A stretch of 64,000 nucleotides of DNA from Paracoccus binzhouensis (GCF_016446475.1 NZ_JAEHFP010000005.1:23299-87298); one strand, 5' to 3'. Shown: positions 33,645 to 42,963, numbered from the stretch's first letter. Program-made: numbers and translations. Notes: generated from the letters alone by a model not told the origin.

Positions 33645-36564
33645 GATCTCCGCAACCGCCCGCAAGGAGTTCGCGGGCTTTTTCTCGTCCCCTGCCGCCT
33701 ACATCTTCCTCGGCGGTTTCCTCGCGGCGACGCTGTTCATCACTTTCTGGGTCGAGACGTTCTTCGCGCGCAACATCGCGGATCTGCGGCCGATGTTCAA
33801 ATGGATGCCGGTCCTGATGATCTTCCTTGCGGGCGCGCTCACCATGCGCGCCTGGGCGGAGGAGAGGCGCGCCGGCACGCTTGAAACGCTTCTGACCACG
33901 CCGGCGCGCCCGCTGAGCCTGGTTCTCGGCAAATTCCTCGCAGTCGAGGCGCTGGTCGCGGTCGCGCTCGTGCTGACCCTGCCGCTGACCGTCAGCGTTT
34001 CGACGATGGGGAACCTCGACTGGGGGCCCGTCGTCGGCGGTTATGTCGCCACACTGTTCCTGGCCGCCGCCTACGTGGCGATCGGCCTGTTCGTCAGCGC
34101 CCAGACCGACAATCCGATCATTGCGCTGATCGTGACGGTCCTGGTGTGCGCGGTGTTCTTCTTCATCGGCTCGGACCTGCTGACGAGCCTGGCCGGACGG
34201 GACTTCGCCGCCATTCTCGCCGCCATCGGCTCGGGCACGCGCTTCGATTCCATCACGCGCGGCGTGCTCGACCTGCGCGACCTCTACTATTACATCTCGA
34301 TTGCAGGCGCGTTTCTCGCCCTCAACGCGTACCAGCTTCACCGCCTCAAATGGGCCGGCAATCCCACCGGCAGCCGGCACGCCCTGTTCTCCGGCGTCGC
34401 GGCGCTGGCGGTGGCGAACCTGCTGATCGCCAATGTCTGGCTTGCCCCGGTCGCACAGGCGCGCGCCGATCTGACACAGGGTGGCCGGTATACGCTGTCC
34501 GAGGCAACGGCAACCGCGCTGTCCGGCCTTGAGGAGCCGCTGCTCATCCGCGGCTATTTTTCGACGCAGACCCATCCGCTGCTCTCGCCGCTGGTGCCCC
34601 AGCTCCGCGATCTCCTGACGGAATACGCGGTTGCCGGCGGCGAGGAGGTCAGGGTTGAATTCGTCAATCCCACCGAGAATCCGGACGCCGAGGAATCGGC
34701 CGCGGAATTCGGCATTCGGCCCACTCCGTTCCAGACGGCCAGCCGCTACAGTTCGTCGGTGGTGAGTTCCTATTTCGACGTTCTGGTCTCCTATGGCGAC
34801 GAATACGAGACGCTGGGCTTCCGCGACCTGATCGAGATCAAGGGTCGGAGCGCGGAAGACATCGATGTCGGGCTCGCCAACCCGGAATACGCGATCACCT
34901 CGGCCATCAGGAAGGTGACGCAGGCCTATCGTTCCGGCGGCGATCCTTTTTCGGCGATTGCCGGCGGGGTGGCGTTCAAGGGCTATGTCTCGCCGGCCGA
35001 AGCGCTGCCGGAAAGCCTGCGCCCGGTACGGGCGGACCTGGTTGCCGCTCTCGAAGAGATCGCAGCGGACAATCCGGACAGCTTCTCCTATTCGCTCGAG
35101 GATCCTGAGGCCGACGGCGGTGCGCTGGCCGGCCAGCTTCAGGAAGAGTTCGGGCTCGGCCCGCAGCTTGCCGGTCTCTTCGATCCCCAACCCTTCTGGT
35201 TCTCGCTCCGGCTCGAGGGCGACGGGCGCAATGTACCGGTTACCCTGCCTGAAACGGGGGAGCTGGATTCCGCAGCCTTTCGCGAGGCCATCGAGGCGGC
35301 GGCGAAGCGGCTGGCGCCGGGCTTCCTGCGCACGATCGCGCTGGCGACCCCGTCGCCGCAGGCCGCCGCGAACCCGATGATGGGACCGGCAGGCCCCAGC
35401 TACAGCCAGTTGCGCCAGCGGCTCGGCGAGAACGCACGGGTCGTGAGCGCCGATCTGTCGACCGGACGCGTCCCGCAAGGGACCGATGTGCTGATGGTGC
35501 TCGCTCCCGATGCGCTGGACGAAAAGGCCCGGTTCGCAATCGACCAGTTCCTGATGCGCGGCGGCTCGGTCGTTCTCGCCACTTCGCCCTATCAGGTCGA
35601 TATGACGCGCACGCTGAGCGCCGCATCCCACGAATCCGGCCTGTCGGAGTGGCTGACCGGGTACGGCATAGAAATCGGCGAGAACATGGTGCTCGACCCG
35701 CAGAGCGCGGCGCTGCCGGTTCCAACCGAACGGACGGTTGCCGGAATCCCTCTGCGCGAGGTGCGCATGGTTCCCTACCCATTCTTCCCCGACGTCCGGG
35801 AAGACGGGCTGGCCCAGGATCATCCCGTGACGGCGGCGATGAGCCAACTCACGCTTAACTGGGCCTCGCCGATTACGATCGACGAGGAGGCCGCGGGCGA
35901 CCTCTCCATCGCCCGGCTCATCCAGAGCTCGCCGCGAAGCTGGACCGTCGAAAACCCGGACGTCATGCCGGACTACCGGGCTCATCCCGACACCGGCTTC
36001 GCGCCGGGCGAGGAGAGCGAACGCCATACGCTCGCGGTCGCGGCAACGGGCCGGTTCACATCGGCCTTTGCCGGCCAGGACTCGCCGCTCGTCTCCGCAC
36101 CCGAAGACACCGGGGACCAGGACGGCGCGGAGGAGCCGGCCGCCAATGCGGAAGGTGCCGATACCGACGCGGAGAGCGAGCCGGCGGCACCGGAGTTCGG
36201 CGGCGTCATCGAAAGCTCGCCCCCAGGCGCCAAGCTGGTGGTCGTGTCGGCTTCGGGCTTCGCTTCGGACCTGATGCTGGATCTGGCGTCGCAGGGGGCG
36301 GGAACGACCTACACCCGGCCGGTGGAGTTCCTGCAGAACGTCGCCGACTGGGCCACCGAGGACCCGGCCCTGCTGGCCCTGCGCGGGGAAACCCAGTTCG
36401 CCAACATGCTCGCGCCGATGTCCGATACGCAGCGGACCATGTGGGAGTATCTGAACTACGGATTTGCCGCACTCGGACTGCTCCTCGTCTGGGGGCTTCG
36501 CCGCATTGCGCGGTCACGCGGCCGCGCACGCTACGATCGCATTCTCAATGAGGTGACGGCATGA
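33634..36564 (+). CDS. Fused ABC-2 permease and GldG-like auxiliary protein
   Basis: 976 residues. Residues 1-235 are a six-helix ABC-2 permease (GldF-like; SPAAYIFLGGFLAATLFI at the start and RAGTLETLLTTPARPLSLV). Another helix near 250 leads to a large periplasmic GldG/ABC_transp_aux domain (TQGGRYTLSEATATALSGLEEP onward), with an acidic low-complexity loop near 825-860 and a final membrane helix close to the C-terminus. In Flavobacterium GldF and GldG are separate; the fusion links membrane pore and periplasmic part in one chain. It overlaps the ATPase gene by 11 bp and the DUF4340 gene by 4 bp. Substrate unknown. Confidence 0.88.
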   Translation: MLREISATARKEFAGFFSSPAAYIFLGGFLAATLFITFWVETFFARNIADLRPMFKWMPVLMIFLAGALTMRAWAEERRAGTLETLLTTPARPLSLVLGKFLAVEALVAVALVLTLPLTVSVSTMGNLDWGPVVGGYVATLFLAAAYVAIGLFVSAQTDNPIIALIVTVLVCAVFFFIGSDLLTSLAGRDFAAILAAIGSGTRFDSITRGVLDLRDLYYYISIAGAFLALNAYQLHRLKWAGNPTGSRHALFSGVAALAVANLLIANVWLAPVAQARADLTQGGRYTLSEATATALSGLEEPLLIRGYFSTQTHPLLSPLVPQLRDLLTEYAVAGGEEVRVEFVNPTENPDAEESAAEFGIRPTPFQTASRYSSSVVSSYFDVLVSYGDEYETLGFRDLIEIKGRSAEDIDVGLANPEYAITSAIRKVTQAYRSGGDPFSAIAGGVAFKGYVSPAEALPESLRPVRADLVAALEEIAADNPDSFSYSLEDPEADGGALAGQLQEEFGLGPQLAGLFDPQPFWFSLRLEGDGRNVPVTLPETGELDSAAFREAIEAAAKRLAPGFLRTIALATPSPQAAANPMMGPAGPSYSQLRQRLGENARVVSADLSTGRVPQGTDVLMVLAPDALDEKARFAIDQFLMRGGSVVLATSPYQVDMTRTLSAASHESGLSEWLTGYGIEIGENMVLDPQSAALPVPTERTVAGIPLREVRMVPYPFFPDVREDGLAQDHPVTAAMSQLTLNWASPITIDEEAAGDLSIARLIQSSPRSWTVENPDVMPDYRAHPDTGFAPGEESERHTLAVAATGRFTSAFAGQDSPLVSAPEDTGDQDGAEEPAANAEGADTDAESEPAAPEFGGVIESSPPGAKLVVVSASGFASDLMLDLASQGAGTTYTRPVEFLQNVADWATEDPALLALRGETQFANMLAPMSDTQRTMWEYLNYGFAALGLLLVWGLRRIARSRGRARYDRILNEVTA

Positions 36565-37646
36565 GAACGACACTCATCGCACTCTCCGGCCTGTTCGTTG
36601 CACAGATCGCGCTGGCCGTCTGGTTGAACCTGTCGAGCGGCGGCCTTGCCGGGCAGCCGCCGGGCACCCCTCTGCTGGCCTTCGAGGCCGATGCGGTCGA
36701 GCGCCTGACGATCTCGGATGCGGACGGGCAATCGGTGACCCTGGCGCGCGCTGACGAGGGCTGGCGGTTGCCGGACGCCGGCGATTTTCCGGCCGACACG
36801 ACAAAGGTCGATGGTTTGCTGGCGGATCTGGCGAGCGCGGAGCAGGGAGCGGCGGTCGCGACATCGGATACGGCCGCCGAGCGCTTCCGCGTCTCGGATG
36901 ACGCCTATGAGCGCAAGATCGTGCTCGAGCGTGAGAGCGGCGACCCGGCCACGGTCTATCTGGGCACCTCCCAGGGCACCCGCCAGGTGCATGTGCGACG
37001 CGCGGAGCAGGACGGCGTCCATCGCATCGCTTTTTCCACCTGGCGCGCGCCCGCGGACCGGGCCGACTGGCTCGATAAGACAGCACTCCAGGTCGACCCG
37101 GCTGAAATCGCCTCGCTAAAGTGGAACGGCATCACGCTGGAAAAGGTCGCGTCCGAAAGCAATGGATCGGAGTCTGAAGACCAGGGTGAGACAGATGCGA
37201 ACGCGGCCGGCACGGCGACCTGGCAAGCGACGGGAACGCCTGTCACGGACCCGCCGGCCGATGCGGTGAATGCCCTTACCGACCAGCTTTCCCGGATCCG
37301 CATCAACGGGCTCGTGCCCGAGGAGGACAGCGACGCCTATCAAACCGCCGCGCTGGCGCTCGACATCGTGCTCGAGGACGGGACAACGCGCACCTACACG
37401 CTCCTGAAAGGCGGCGATGACACGTCTTACGCGGTCAGGAGCTCGACGCTCCCCGGACTGATGACGGTTTCTGCTTCCACCGCCGAGGCGATCGTGGAGG
37501 CGGCCGCCGATCCCGCGCTGACCGGGGCGGAGACGCCGCCTGAGGAATCGAGTCCGGCAGACAGCTCGGAGGCAACCCCGCAGGAGAACGCCTCCGCGGA
37601 TGCGGCTCAATCAGCCGATCCATCCGAAGATACTCCACAACAGTGA
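36561..37646 (+). CDS. DUF4340 protein of the ABC exporter operon
   Basis: 361 residues. One N-terminal membrane helix (about 4-22) anchors a periplasmic domain containing the DUF4340 repeats (AVERLTISDADGQSVTLARADEGW; TWRAPADRADWLDKTALQVDPAEI). The last 40 residues are a low-complexity Glu/Ser/Ala/Pro tail. DUF4340 proteins regularly accompany GldG-like genes and probably complete the periplasmic part of the transporter. It is the last gene of the operon: a perfect terminator starts 4 bp after the stop. Confidence 0.9.
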   Translation: MRTTLIALSGLFVAQIALAVWLNLSSGGLAGQPPGTPLLAFEADAVERLTISDADGQSVTLARADEGWRLPDAGDFPADTTKVDGLLADLASAEQGAAVATSDTAAERFRVSDDAYERKIVLERESGDPATVYLGTSQGTRQVHVRRAEQDGVHRIAFSTWRAPADRADWLDKTALQVDPAEIASLKWNGITLEKVASESNGSESEDQGETDANAAGTATWQATGTPVTDPPADAVNALTDQLSRIRINGLVPEEDSDAYQTAALALDIVLEDGTTRTYTLLKGGDDTSYAVRSSTLPGLMTVSASTAEAIVEAAADPALTGAETPPEESSPADSSEATPQENASADAAQSADPSEDTPQQ

Positions 37647-37650
37647 TACA

Positions 37651-37689
37651 CTTGTGCCGCCGCCATCAAAGCGGCGGCACAAGTTTTTT
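37651..37689 (+). terminator. Strong rho-independent terminator of the ABC operon
   Basis: CTTGTGCCGCCG (37651-37662) pairs perfectly with CGGCGGCACAAG (37672-37683), loop CCATCAAAG, followed by six T. It separates the cargo operon from traG. Confidence 0.95.
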
Positions 37690-37733
37690 AGACGAATTGG
37701 GAAATCATTAACCGTTGCGTTCTGCGCACACTT

Positions 37734-37768
37734 CCAAAATGCGCGCTGTAGTCATGCTTGCATTTTGG
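37734..37768. promoter_or_regulatory. Inverted repeat upstream of traG
   Basis: CCAAAATGC (37734-37742) and GCATTTTGG (37760-37768) are perfect 9-base inverted repeats 17 bp apart, about 100 bp before the traG start. An operator for control of traG is the likely reading; the binding protein is unknown. Confidence 0.4.
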
Positions 37769-37864
37769 GTACTGAGCGCATTCCAGCGTATATGATGGTC
37801 ATAGGCGTTTTCAGCCTTCCGCGCGATGCTCGTTCCGTTTGCCCTACAGAACGGACCGACGCCC

Positions 37865-39901
37865 ATGACCCCGACCAAACTACTGATCGGCCAGATCACC
37901 ATCGTCTTCGCCATCGTCATTCTGGGCGTGTGGACGGCGACACAGTGGTGCGCGGACATGCTGGGCTATCAGGCGCAGCTTGGCCGCCCTTGGTTCGTCC
38001 TCATCGGCTGGCCGGTCTATGAGCCGTGGAAGCTTTTCGACTGGTGGTACCACTACGAAGCCTATGCGCCGGAGGTGTTCGACAAGGCCGGAATGCTGGC
38101 GGCGGGCAGCGGCTTCATGGGCTGTGCGGCGGCGATTATCGGCTCGTTGTGGCGGGCACGGCAGAGCCGGCTTGTCACCACTTATGGGTCGTCGCGCTGG
38201 GCCGTGAAGAGGGATATCCAGAAAGCGGGACTGTTTCGTCCCGCGGGCGTGTTTCTCGGCCGGCTGAAGGACCAATACCTGCGCCATGACGGACCGGAGC
38301 ATGTCATGGCCTTCGCGCCGACGCGATCCGGCAAGGGCGTCGGCCTCGTCGTGCCCACGCTGCTCACCTGGACCGGCTCGGCGGTGATCCACGACATCAA
38401 GGGCGAAAACTGGCAGCTGACCGCGGGCTGGCGGTCGAAATTCTCGCACTGCCTGCTGTTCAACCCGACCGACCCGCGCTCGGCCCGCTACAATCCGTTG
38501 CTGGAGGTGCGCAAGGGGCCGGACGAGGTGCGCGACGTCCAGAACATCGCCGATATCCTGGTCGATCCCGAGGGCGCGCTCGAACGCCGGAACCATTGGG
38601 AAAAGACCAGTCACGCCTTGCTGGTCGGCGCCATCCTGCACGTGCTCTATGCCGAGGAGGAGAAGACGCTGGCGCGCGTCGCCACCTTCCTTTCCGATCC
38701 GCGCCGGTCCTTCGCCGCGACGCTGCGGCGCATGATGGCGACCAACCATCTCGGCACGCCGGAGAATCCGAAGGTCCATCCGGTCGTGGCCTCGGCCGCG
38801 CGGGAGGTGCTGAACAAGTCGGAGAACGAGCGCTCGGGTGTGCTCTCCACCGCCATGTCATTTCTCGGTCTCTATCGTGACCCCACCGTCGCAGCGACGA
38901 CTGCGGCCTGCGACTGGCGCATCGCCGACCTGATGGATGCGGAATATCCGGTGTCGCTCTATCTGGTGATCCCACCTTCCGACATCTCGCGCACCAAGCC
39001 GCTGGTGCGGTTGGTCTTGAACCAGATCGGCCGACGGCTGACCGAACGGCTGGAGGGCGATCCGAAGAAAAGCCGAAAGCATCAGCTCCTCATGATGCTC
39101 GATGAGTTTCCCGCGCTGGGACGGCTCGATTTCTTCGAGACAGCGCTCGCCTTCATGGCGGGTTACGGCATCCGCGCCTATCTCATCGCGCAGTCCTTGA
39201 ACCAGATTTCCAAGGCATATGGCGAGAACAACGCCATTCTCGACAACTGCCATGTCCGCATCGCCTTTTCCTCCAACGACGAGCGGACAGCGAAGCGCAT
39301 CTCCGACGCGCTGGGAACGGCGACCGAACTGCGCGCCCAGCGCAACTATGCCGGCCACCGGCTGGCGCCGTGGCTCAGCCACGTCATGGTCAGCCGGCAG
39401 GAGACGGCGCGTCCATTGCTTACGCCCGGCGAGGTGATGCAATTGCCGTCCGCGGACGAACTGGTGCTGGTCTCCGGCCTGCCACCGATCCGGGCGAAGA
39501 AGCTCCGCTATTACGAAGATCGGAACTTCACGCAGCGTGTTCTGTCGGCCCCACATCTTTCCGAAGGCGGCTACGAGGACAAACCGGCACCGCGCCCCGA
39601 CGACTGGAGCGGCCAGGTGCGCGATACCGACGACCGCCTGATGCCTTCCGACGAAGGTGGCACCCGGCAGGGTTCCCTTGTCGAGGAAGGCGGGCTTCAG
39701 CAGCAGCGCCATCCGGGCTTGGCGGAGGAAGAGGTCGCGAAGCCCGTCGAGCCGGGGCAGCCGGATCTTCCGGGGCTCGATGCAAACGAGTCGGATGTCG
39801 TCGCCGACAAGCGCGCCCTGGATCGGCTGTCGAAGCCGGCGCGCGTCTATGGCGTCAACGAAGCGATGGGGCCGGAGAAAGATATCCTCGAAGGATTTTG
39901 A
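37865..39901 (+). CDS. traG: TraG/VirD4 type IV coupling protein
   Basis: 678 residues from the ATG at 37865. N-terminal membrane helices (about 8-28 and 75-98) are followed by the coupling ATPase: Walker A APTRSGKGVGLVVPTLL near 151 and Walker B MMLDEFPALGRLDFF near 415. The C-terminal 100 residues are Pro/Glu-rich and ICE-specific. It joins the relaxosome to the Trb channel and pumps the DNA strand. It stands alone between two cargo blocks rather than next to rlxS or trb, so cargo has been inserted on both sides. Family and length are typical of rhizobial ICE TraG. Confidence 0.95.
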   Translation: MTPTKLLIGQITIVFAIVILGVWTATQWCADMLGYQAQLGRPWFVLIGWPVYEPWKLFDWWYHYEAYAPEVFDKAGMLAAGSGFMGCAAAIIGSLWRARQSRLVTTYGSSRWAVKRDIQKAGLFRPAGVFLGRLKDQYLRHDGPEHVMAFAPTRSGKGVGLVVPTLLTWTGSAVIHDIKGENWQLTAGWRSKFSHCLLFNPTDPRSARYNPLLEVRKGPDEVRDVQNIADILVDPEGALERRNHWEKTSHALLVGAILHVLYAEEEKTLARVATFLSDPRRSFAATLRRMMATNHLGTPENPKVHPVVASAAREVLNKSENERSGVLSTAMSFLGLYRDPTVAATTAACDWRIADLMDAEYPVSLYLVIPPSDISRTKPLVRLVLNQIGRRLTERLEGDPKKSRKHQLLMMLDEFPALGRLDFFETALAFMAGYGIRAYLIAQSLNQISKAYGENNAILDNCHVRIAFSSNDERTAKRISDALGTATELRAQRNYAGHRLAPWLSHVMVSRQETARPLLTPGEVMQLPSADELVLVSGLPPIRAKKLRYYEDRNFTQRVLSAPHLSEGGYEDKPAPRPDDWSGQVRDTDDRLMPSDEGGTRQGSLVEEGGLQQQRHPGLAEEEVAKPVEPGQPDLPGLDANESDVVADKRALDRLSKPARVYGVNEAMGPEKDILEGF

Positions 39902-40108
39902 AAGTGAGCATTACACATTCGTCGCTTCCTGCCCGTCGAGATCCTCGCCTCAGGCACCGCCGCCTCTCAATTGGCGAACAGAGAGAGCCCAGATACTTCA
40001 GCCGTTTGTATCGCTTTAACCCTATTACGGAAATCTGCCCATCAAGCCGACCTGCCGTTCCTGAGCCCAAACAGACGATCTTGCGTTCCGGAACAGAATC
40101 CTCTCAGC

Positions 40109-41068
40109 CTAATGAGGCGGCGATAGTCGCGGGATCCATCGCACATAGACAAGCTCGCTGATGAGCTCGACCATAGTCTGGGTGACGACGACGGCGGGTA
40201 CAAGCGGCAACCCGTCCGGAACCGCGAAGGCAAGCGGGAGGATCACAAGCGAGTTGCGCGTGGCAGCGCTGAACGCCACGGCCCGCGTGCCGCCAGCGTC
40301 GAGGCGGCTGGCGCGCGCCACGATCCAGCCGAGTACCGGCGCCACGACGGCATAGGTCAGGTAGAGCGGCGCCGCAGTCAGCGCCGCACCCGCAGCCTCT
40401 CCTATCCGGGGCATGACGGCAGCCAGGACAAGGAAGAGGACGACGGCTGTCGCCGGCACCGGCAGCAGGCCAAGCGCCGTCGATGCGCGCTTGCCGTTTG
40501 CCGCGCGAGCCGCACAGAACTGAAACGCGGCCGCGAGCAGCAGCGGCACGGCGATCAGCCATAAGAATGCGTGGATGAAGGGCTCCAGATGGACGAGGCC
40601 CGAGGCGTCGCGGCCGAGCAACACGCGCAGATAGACGGGTAGTAGCGCCATCTGCAGCAGCAGCAGCGCCGGGGTCGCTGCCAGCAGCAGCCTGGCGTCG
40701 CCGCGCCCGAGATGGGTGAAGGTCACCACATAGTCGACGCAGGGTGTCAGCAGCACGAAAAGCACCGCTAGCCGCAGCATCGGTTCATCGGGAAGCAACT
40801 GGACCAGGAGCGCCGTGAACGCCGGCATGACAACGAAATTGGTCGCGAGCAGCGCGCCGAGGAAGCGCATGTTGCGCAGCGCCGACCCGAGTTCCGCCAA
40901 GGGAACCTGAAGGAAGGTGACGAACAGCATGAACGCCAGGGCAGGATTGATCGCAGCTTCGAGCGCGCCCGCCTTCGGAACACCGAAACCGACCAAGGCC
41001 CCAACGGCGATCGCCGCTAAATAGATCGCGATCTGGCGCTCCTCAAGAACCTTCCGAACCGGCTCCAC
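40109..41068 (-). CDS. Arsenite/bile-acid:sodium symporter superfamily transporter (ACR3-like)
   Basis: 319 residues, about ten membrane helices. NPALAFMLFVTFLQVPLAEL and the cysteine-containing helix VLFVLLTPCVDYVVTFTHLG recall the arsenical resistance (ACR3) branch of the bile acid/sodium symporter superfamily, and GGTRAVAFSAATRNSLVILPLAFA matches the conserved late motif. It probably exports an oxyanion such as arsenite, but it differs enough from classical ACR3 that the substrate is open. It lies 68 bp from a MerR-type regulator gene on the same strand. No arsC or arsR is near, so a different metal or metalloid is possible. Confidence 0.78.
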   Translation of the reverse strand: MEPVRKVLEERQIAIYLAAIAVGALVGFGVPKAGALEAAINPALAFMLFVTFLQVPLAELGSALRNMRFLGALLATNFVVMPAFTALLVQLLPDEPMLRLAVLFVLLTPCVDYVVTFTHLGRGDARLLLAATPALLLLQMALLPVYLRVLLGRDASGLVHLEPFIHAFLWLIAVPLLLAAAFQFCAARAANGKRASTALGLLPVPATAVVLFLVLAAVMPRIGEAAGAALTAAPLYLTYAVVAPVLGWIVARASRLDAGGTRAVAFSAATRNSLVILPLAFAVPDGLPLVPAVVVTQTMVELISELVYVRWIPRLSPPH

Positions 41069-41136
41069 TCATGCCTCCTGCCTTGCCGGCTCGATCCCGA
41101 CGATGCTTGCTGTCACGCCCGTCCTTCCATGCCAGG

Positions 41137-41613
41137 TCAGGAACCGTCCGCATGCCGCCGGCCTTTTCCCCGCCGTGTCGCGCCGGCGACCTTCGCTCGG
41201 CCGGACGGCTTGGCGAGGTCCTCCAGTATGGTGCAGTCGGGACCGGGACCGCCGGCACAGGCGGTCTCGCAGCTCACCACGAAGCCTGCAATGCTCCGTT
41301 CCAGCGCCTTCAGCTCGCGCAGCTTCGCACGCACGGCCACCAGATGCTCTCGTGCCAGATCGCGCGCTTCCAGGCAGGAGCGATCCGGATCCTGGGCCAG
41401 CATCACCAGCGAGCGCACCTGTTCGATTGGAAAGCCGAACTCGCGGCAGCGCCGGATCAACGTCAGCCGCTTCACGTCCTCATCGGAATAGCGGCGCTGA
41501 CCGCCGTCCTGGCGGTCGGCGCGTGGTAGCAGGCCGATTTCCTCGTAGTAGCGAATCGTCGGCGCATTCGTGCCGGTGCGCTCGGCGAGGGCTCCAATCT
41601 TCAATGCGGGCAT
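41137..41613 (-). CDS. MerR-family metal-responsive regulator
   Basis: 158 residues from the ATG at 41611-41613. The N-terminal MerR HTH (ALAERTGTNAPTIRYYEEIGLLP) is followed by the dimerisation helix and a C-terminal Cys motif CETACAGGPGPDC, the metal-sensing loop type. The region before its start holds a textbook MerR promoter pointing the other way (41639-41669), so it should activate the 41731-42455 genes when metal binds. Its own mRNA continues toward the symporter gene. The metal cannot be read from the sequence; Hg2+, Zn2+ and similar thiophilic ions are candidates. Confidence 0.9.
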   Translation of the reverse strand: MPALKIGALAERTGTNAPTIRYYEEIGLLPRADRQDGGQRRYSDEDVKRLTLIRRCREFGFPIEQVRSLVMLAQDPDRSCLEARDLAREHLVAVRAKLRELKALERSIAGFVVSCETACAGGPGPDCTILEDLAKPSGRAKVAGATRRGKGRRHADGS

Positions 41614-41638
41614 GACCGTCCTCCTTGCAGGTGGCCTC

Positions 41639-41669
41639 TTGAACTTCAAGTTACTTGAAGTCCTATCTT
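41639..41669 (+). promoter_or_regulatory. MerR-type promoter with 19 bp spacer
   Basis: -35 TTGAAC (41639-41644), -10 TATCTT (41664-41669), spacing 19 bp. The perfect dyad ACTTCAAGT-T-ACTTGAAGT (41643-41661) fills the spacer. Overlong spacing with the operator inside is the hallmark of MerR-activated promoters. It drives the genes starting at 41731. Confidence 0.85.
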
Positions 41670-41730
41670 TACACCAGACATTGCCGATGAGCCCTCGACG
41701 TCTCACGGCTCAACCCGATGGAGGGAAGCC

Positions 41731-42102
41731 ATGGACGGAACATCGTCTGAAGCCGCGCCGATCGCCTGCACGCTCGAGGTCGGCGATTTCAAGGATCGCC
41801 TTGCCTGGATCGCCAATCTCAACCGGGACGCCCTTCTCGGTTCGCGGCGCGATGATCTGCGGCTCGAGCTCACCTATGCCCCGCATGCCCTGAAGGACGT
41901 GCGTGAAATGGTGCACCGCGAGCAACGGTGCTGCGCATTTTTGAGTTTCGATCTTCTGGTTGAAGATGATGTCATCCGGCTGGTCGTGACGGCGCCGGAA
42001 GAGGCACGCGAGGCCGCTGAGCTCGTGTTCGAACCCTTTCAGTCGAAGGAACTCATCACCTCGTCCACGTCCTGCGGCTGCGACTCTGGATACGCCCAGT
42101 GA
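41731..42102 (+). CDS. Small Cys-containing protein of the MerR-controlled metal operon
   Basis: 123 residues, soluble. No named family recognised. The N-terminal half (FKDRLAWIANLNRDALLGSRRDDLRLELTY) is followed by HREQRCCAFLSFDLLVEDD with a vicinal Cys pair, and the end carries STSCGCDSGYAQ with two more cysteines. The cysteines suggest binding of a thiophilic metal, for example as a chaperone handing it to the membrane protein encoded next (4 bp overlap). A truncated relative of this gene, with its own MerR-type promoter, lies at 42964-43089. Function inferred from cysteines and context only. Confidence 0.75.
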   Translation: MDGTSSEAAPIACTLEVGDFKDRLAWIANLNRDALLGSRRDDLRLELTYAPHALKDVREMVHREQRCCAFLSFDLLVEDDVIRLVVTAPEEAREAAELVFEPFQSKELITSSTSCGCDSGYAQ

Positions 42103-42455
42103 GCGAAAGGACCACCCGCGACGGCAAGGCCGTTGGCGTGACCGCGGCGGCTGTCTCGATGACGGCCGCGGCTTGTGCCGTGTGCTGCGTGCTCCCGTTC
42201 GCCCTGCCGGCGGCCGCGCTCGCCTCCTTCGGCGGCATCATCGCCTGGCTGGCCGGCGCTTACCCCTGGGTTACGGTCATCGGCGTGCTAGCGGTCGTCG
42301 CGGCATGGCTCTGGGTCGTGCTCGGATCCTACAAATCCAGAGCCAAGCCAGCCGGGACCACGATCGCCGTCATGCTGGTAGCAACGACGATGCTGGGCCT
42401 CGCACTCCTGTGGCCCAGGCTGGAGCCGACCGTGATCGCGTTTCTGTTGGGGTAG
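42099..42455 (+). CDS. MerT/MerC-like small membrane transporter
   Basis: 118 residues with about three or four membrane helices. The first helix ends in AACAVCCVLPFALP, whose adjacent cysteines resemble the metal-binding pair in MerT and MerC, and GGIIAWLAGAYPWVTVIGV follows. Mercury transporters of this size bring Hg2+ to a reductase, but no merA or merP is present, so the call remains MerT/MerC-like. It is coupled to the Cys-containing protein by a 4 bp overlap under the MerR-type promoter. Convergent with the four-helix protein gene at 42488. Confidence 0.65.
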   Translation: MSERTTRDGKAVGVTAAAVSMTAAACAVCCVLPFALPAAALASFGGIIAWLAGAYPWVTVIGVLAVVAAWLWVVLGSYKSRAKPAGTTIAVMLVATTMLGLALLWPRLEPTVIAFLLG

Positions 42456-42487
42456 CTCTTTTTCAACATCAGCCTCGTGGTGAGAGC

Positions 42488-42952
42488 CTATGCCCCGCGA
42501 GACGCCCTGAATGTCGTCGCCGGCAGGTACCTGTCGAGCGCCCACAGGAGCAGTCCGAACAGCAAGTGGGGCACGAATGACGCTGCGATCAACCTGGGAC
42601 TGACGGAAAGGCCGGCGAGGCCCCATCCGACGATGGGGAAGAACACGACGAGGATCACCAGCCAGAGAACGGCAGCCAGCGCGAGTGCGGTCCAGAGGTT
42701 CCGCCTGGGAAAGTACCTGACAAAGACGACCGCCCAGAACGTCACGTAGACGGTGTGGAACAGCAGGCCGACCGGCAGCGGGAGGGGGCGCGCGAGCACA
42801 GTCTCGGCAAAGGCAAGGGATGGCGGCTTGGGGAAGGGCGACAAGCCTGCGGCAGTCAGCCCAAGCATGATCACCGCGGTGACGATTGAAACCAGGACAC
42901 CGATCCCCATCGCCCGGAGCCAGGAGCGGCCGTCGCGTCGAACGTCTGTCAT
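42488..42952 (-). CDS. Uncharacterised four-helix membrane protein
   Basis: 154 residues from the second of two closely spaced ATGs (42952; the other is 42958), chosen for spacing to GAGGAAG. Four hydrophobic segments at about 12-32, 51-73, 78-100 and 112-135, with a Phe-rich third helix (FVRYFPRRNLW before it). I do not recognise the family. It lies downstream of the second MerR-type promoter (43165-43195) and the truncated Cys-protein fragment on the same strand, so it is probably induced by the same regulator. Function unknown; a metal or small-solute permease is possible. Confidence 0.65.
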   Translation of the reverse strand: MTDVRRDGRSWLRAMGIGVLVSIVTAVIMLGLTAAGLSPFPKPPSLAFAETVLARPLPLPVGLLFHTVYVTFWAVVFVRYFPRRNLWTALALAAVLWLVILVVFFPIVGWGLAGLSVSPRLIAASFVPHLLFGLLLWALDRYLPATTFRASRGA

Positions 42953-42963
42953 CGCCATCTTCC

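Noticed and set aside
33613..36027. Long open frame of about 800 codons on the minus strand
   Set aside because: It is antisense to the clearly conserved GldF-GldG fusion and gives an Arg/Gln-rich sequence with no domain. High GC content keeps such frames open. The same holds for long minus-strand frames at 2461-3687, 11519-13276, 15940-17343 and 46056-47036.
42099..42455. Complete mercury resistance operon
   Set aside because: A MerR-type regulator, a MerT-like Cys pair and a MerR promoter are present, but merA and merP are missing, so only metal-responsive is claimed.
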